Of a stretch of DNA of 9,582 nt, positions 7,473 to 9,582 are shown in pieces (within the stretch, counting starts at the first letter, position 1; the number at the start of each line of letters is the position of its first letter). Origin of the DNA: JBILVQ01 sp044370375 (GTDB lineage Bacteria > Bacteroidota > Bacteroidia > UBA4408); the NCBI GenBank assembly GCA_044370375.1, contig JBILVQ010000119.1, positions 1 through 9,582 on the forward strand, written 5' to 3'. Both the position numbers and the translations under genes were made by a program. The notes under the pieces were generated by a model. That model saw only the letters and a program-made list of their open reading frames with translations. It was not told the origin of the DNA and did not search any database.

Positions 7473-9582
7473 TTAATCTTTCACAACTTTACTGATAGAC
7501 ATTTTGCCCTCGGTATCCTTAACTTTTACAAAGTAAGTACCGGCAGCCAAATGACTGAAATCTAGCTTTACACTTGAAGTAGCAGCTGTAGTGTTGATGA
7601 TTTGAAGATCTTCTCCTAAAATATTGGTCAATACAACTTCAAAAGCTCCGCCCATACTAAAAGGCAATTGAACATTTAACAAATCGTTCACCGGATTAGG
7701 GAAAATTTCTACCCCTTCCAATGTTGACATTTCATTGATGCCAACACCGCTTCCAATGCTGATTAATAAAGAACTATTGCAACCGGTAGCATCGGCAACC
7801 ACTACCGTATAGTTGTTAAAACACAAGTTAGAAATTGTAGCTGTTCCCTGACCTGCAGGAGGATTTGGGAACCAAGCATAATTGTAGGGAGGTGTTCCGC
7901 CGGTTACAACCACCGTGGCACTACCGTCACAGGCAGTTTGTGTGGTTGGGTTGGTAACATTTGCTGTAATCTGCGGATTGGTAATACCAACCACAACAGT
8001 ATCGGTTACGGAACAACCATTGGTGGTTACGGTAGCAATAAAACTGGTTACGGTATCAACCAAGCCCATAGGGTTTTCGATAGTGCTGCTTGAAACAAGA
8101 GCAGAAGGCGACCACAAATAAGTGTAAGAACCCGTTGAACCATTGATGCTGATATCATCCAATGACCAGTTATCAAAGGAAGTTCCACTATTGCTAAGTT
8201 GTCTCCATTGAAAGGTAGTAGAAGCCGTTTGAGCAGCCGCAGGAATGGCCACAGTTACCGGTGTAATGTTGGCATAAAGCCCGCCGGTGGCATAGGTGGC
8301 GATATTGCTCCAGGTAATACCATTGTCGATGGAGTATTCCAAAACAACTTCTTCACCTGCATCCGCCATTTCGCAAGGAGCAACGCCATTGGCAATTTGA
8401 ATGGCAAAATTGATATTTCCACCTGCCAAAACGTTCATCGGGTTGGTTGCAGCACTTCTAATGGTTGCACCATCAAAATACAAGGCATTACCGCTGATTG
8501 AACCACAAGTGTTGGCAGGAATTCCACCGGAAATAACCCAGTTGGTTGAATTAATAGGATCGAAGTTTTCAACCAAACTGGTTCCTATTGCGTTCAGTTG
8601 AACAGAATCACCTGCACAAACAGCAATTGGAGTAGATGTCAAAAAGAAAACAGGTGAAATATCATACAACTGGGTGTTGGTTGACGATAAAGAACAGCCG
8701 AATGCATTGGTTACAATTACCGAGTACAAACCTCCTTGCGTAGCGGTATAAGTACTGTTGGTTGAACCTGTTAATGGAAGGTTGTTTCTATACCACTGAT
8801 AAGTTAAACCTGCTCCTGTGTTCGCATCCAAAGTGATAGGCGATCCTGAGCAAATGGTTGTATCAGTTGGAGTATTAATGGTAGCAGTAGGGTAAGGATT
8901 TACGGTAATGCTAACGGTATCACTTGTAGAAACGCAGTTATAACCGTAATCAACGGTAACATAATAATCGCCTGCAGTAGTCGTTAACACATTGGCCAAA
9001 GTAGCTCCAGTCGACCATAAATAGGAAAGTCCGGTGGAAGAAGTCATGTTAACACTTTCACCACTGCAAAGAGAGGTATCACCATTCAACGTGATGGTTG
9101 TTACAGGAGCCGGTCCAACGTTAACAGAAATTGTATCATTGGTTACACAACCGCCATTGGTAACAGTTACTGTATAAAGTTGGGTTGCATTTAGGGTAGC
9201 AATAGGGTTAGGAATGCTTGTTCCTGTCAAACCTGTAGATGGGCTCCAAGATACAGCATAAGTACCTCCTGAACCATTTACATTCACGTTGTCTAACACC
9301 CAGTTGTCAAAAGTAGAACCACTATTACTCAACTGTCTCCATTGAAAGATGGTAGCGGAGGTTTGGGCTCCAACAGGTATTACTTCTGAAACAGGGGTAA
9401 TATTATCAAAGGGACCGGTTGTAACATAGGTATTGACAATAGTAAAGGTGGTTCCTCCATTTACAGAGTATTCCAAAACCACTTCTTCACCGGCATCTGC
9501 ATCCTCGCAAGGAGAAAACTGATTCGAAATTTTCAAATGAAAGTCGATGGTTCCTCCTGCTCCTACATTTAAAGGCATCGTG
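7473..9582 (-). CDS. T9SS-secreted surface protein with two reelin-like modules, SprB-type repeat and type A sorting domain; N-terminus beyond the right edge
   Basis: The frame is open to the right edge. The first in-window ATG (9576-9578) is internal, because the residues after it align to the middle of a second copy of the same module, so at least 702 residues are present. Numbering from that Met: reelin-like jelly roll 1 (partial) 1-105 (DAGEEVVLEYSVNGG, then FQWRQLSNSG and DNWVLDNV); PKD-like 107-155; two Ig-like modules at about 156-228 and 231-300 (CSGE/CSGS, YLWSTGAT, YQWYRNN); a short CAGDS linker near 321; reelin-like 2 at 336-483 (FDNWSLDDISI); PKD-like 484-530; a SprB-type repeat at about 533-601 (TGGTPPYNYAWFP, then NYTVVVADATGC); and a type A CTD at about 619-701 (VEIFPNPVNDLLNVQL, then AAGTYFVKVK and terminal VVKD). 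It is probably exported by T9SS and displayed on or released from the surface. Its ligand and any enzymatic domain upstream are unknown. Confidence 0.9.
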   Translation of the reverse strand, partial: TMPLNVGAGGTIDFHLKISNQFSPCEDADAGEEVVLEYSVNGGTTFTIVNTYVTTGPFDNITPVSEVIPVGAQTSATIFQWRQLSNSGSTFDNWVLDNVNVNGSGGTYAVSWSPSTGLTGTSIPNPIATLNATQLYTVTVTNGGCVTNDTISVNVGPAPVTTITLNGDTSLCSGESVNMTSSTGLSYLWSTGATLANVLTTTAGDYYVTVDYGYNCVSTSDTVSITVNPYPTATINTPTDTTICSGSPITLDANTGAGLTYQWYRNNLPLTGSTNSTYTATQGGLYSVIVTNAFGCSLSSTNTQLYDISPVFFLTSTPIAVCAGDSVQLNAIGTSLVENFDPINSTNWVISGGIPANTCGSISGNALYFDGATIRSAATNPMNVLAGGNINFAIQIANGVAPCEMADAGEEVVLEYSIDNGITWSNIATYATGGLYANITPVTVAIPAAAQTASTTFQWRQLSNSGTSFDNWSLDDISINGSTGSYTYLWSPSALVSSSTIENPMGLVDTVTSFIATVTTNGCSVTDTVVVGITNPQITANVTNPTTQTACDGSATVVVTGGTPPYNYAWFPNPPAGQGTATISNLCFNNYTVVVADATGCNSSLLISIGSGVGINEMSTLEGVEIFPNPVNDLLNVQLPFSMGGAFEVVLTNILGEDLQIINTTAATSSVKLDFSHLAAGTYFVKVKDTEGKMSISKVVKD
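8130..8444 (-). repeat. Second copy of the reelin-like module (aligned part)
   Basis: This encodes residues 379-483 of the truncated protein and aligns without gaps to residues 1-105, an offset of exactly 378 residues (1134 bp). Shared blocks include DAGEEVVLEYS, FQWRQLSNSG and FDNW. The copy itself extends upstream in the coding direction to about residue 336 (base 8573), which gives the full module length missing from copy 1. The two copies are visibly diverged at the DNA level, so the duplication is old. Confidence 0.85.
9264..9578 (-). repeat. First copy of the reelin-like module, cut by the window edge
   Basis: This encodes residues 1-105 and is the partner of 8130-8444. Its beginning lies beyond the right edge. 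It carries the same cysteine-acidic motif (C-E-x-A-D-A-G-E-E) before the VVLEYS strand as the second copy. Confidence 0.85.

Noticed and set aside
8199..8501. 100-codon open frame on the plus strand
   Set aside because: It is antisense to a well-supported T9SS cargo gene, and its translation shows no recognisable domain or signal peptide.
9576..9578. ATG at 9576-9578 as the true start of the rightmost gene
   Set aside because: The following residues align with the middle of the second reelin-like copy, no signal peptide follows, and the frame stays open to the window edge. It is an internal Met.

Overview
The window looks like a piece of a Bacteroidota chromosome. It is AT-rich, no Shine-Dalgarno sequence stands out before any start codon, and the genes encode secreted multidomain proteins of the type IX secretion system (T9SS) cargo class. 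Three of the five proteins end in a recognisable or probable T9SS C-terminal sorting domain (CTD). A fourth belongs to a propeller family that usually carries one, but its C-terminus lies outside the window. I cannot assign a genus from this sequence alone.

All five genes lie on the minus strand. In transcription order (right to left) they are: (1) a partial surface protein (7473-9582, N-terminus beyond the right edge) with two reelin-like jelly-roll modules, PKD/Ig-like modules, a SprB-type repeat and a type A CTD; (2) a small GreA/GreB-like protein (6956-7408), the only cytoplasmic product; (3) a 1083-residue surface protein (3585-6836) with a P-domain and seven in-frame 51-residue repeats ahead of a type A CTD; (4) a 692-residue adhesin-like protein (1253-3331) with an odd N-terminal extension written by a heptanucleotide tandem repeat; and (5) a partial beta-propeller protein (1-1183, C-terminus beyond the left edge).

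The genes appear to be mostly separate transcription units. Strong intrinsic terminators follow genes 1 and 3, and a perfect 16-bp inverted repeat lies between genes 4 and 5. The terminator after gene 1 ends only three bases before the start codon of the Gre-like gene, which is unusual. No gap exceeds 300 bases. The longest is 3332-3584 (253 bp), an AT-rich leader with a terminator at one end and a small palindrome. No T9SS machinery, transposase, RNA gene or CRISPR array is visible. I saw no clear novel system. The points most worth checking are the heptanucleotide repeat in the 692-residue gene and the terminator fused to the gre-like start.
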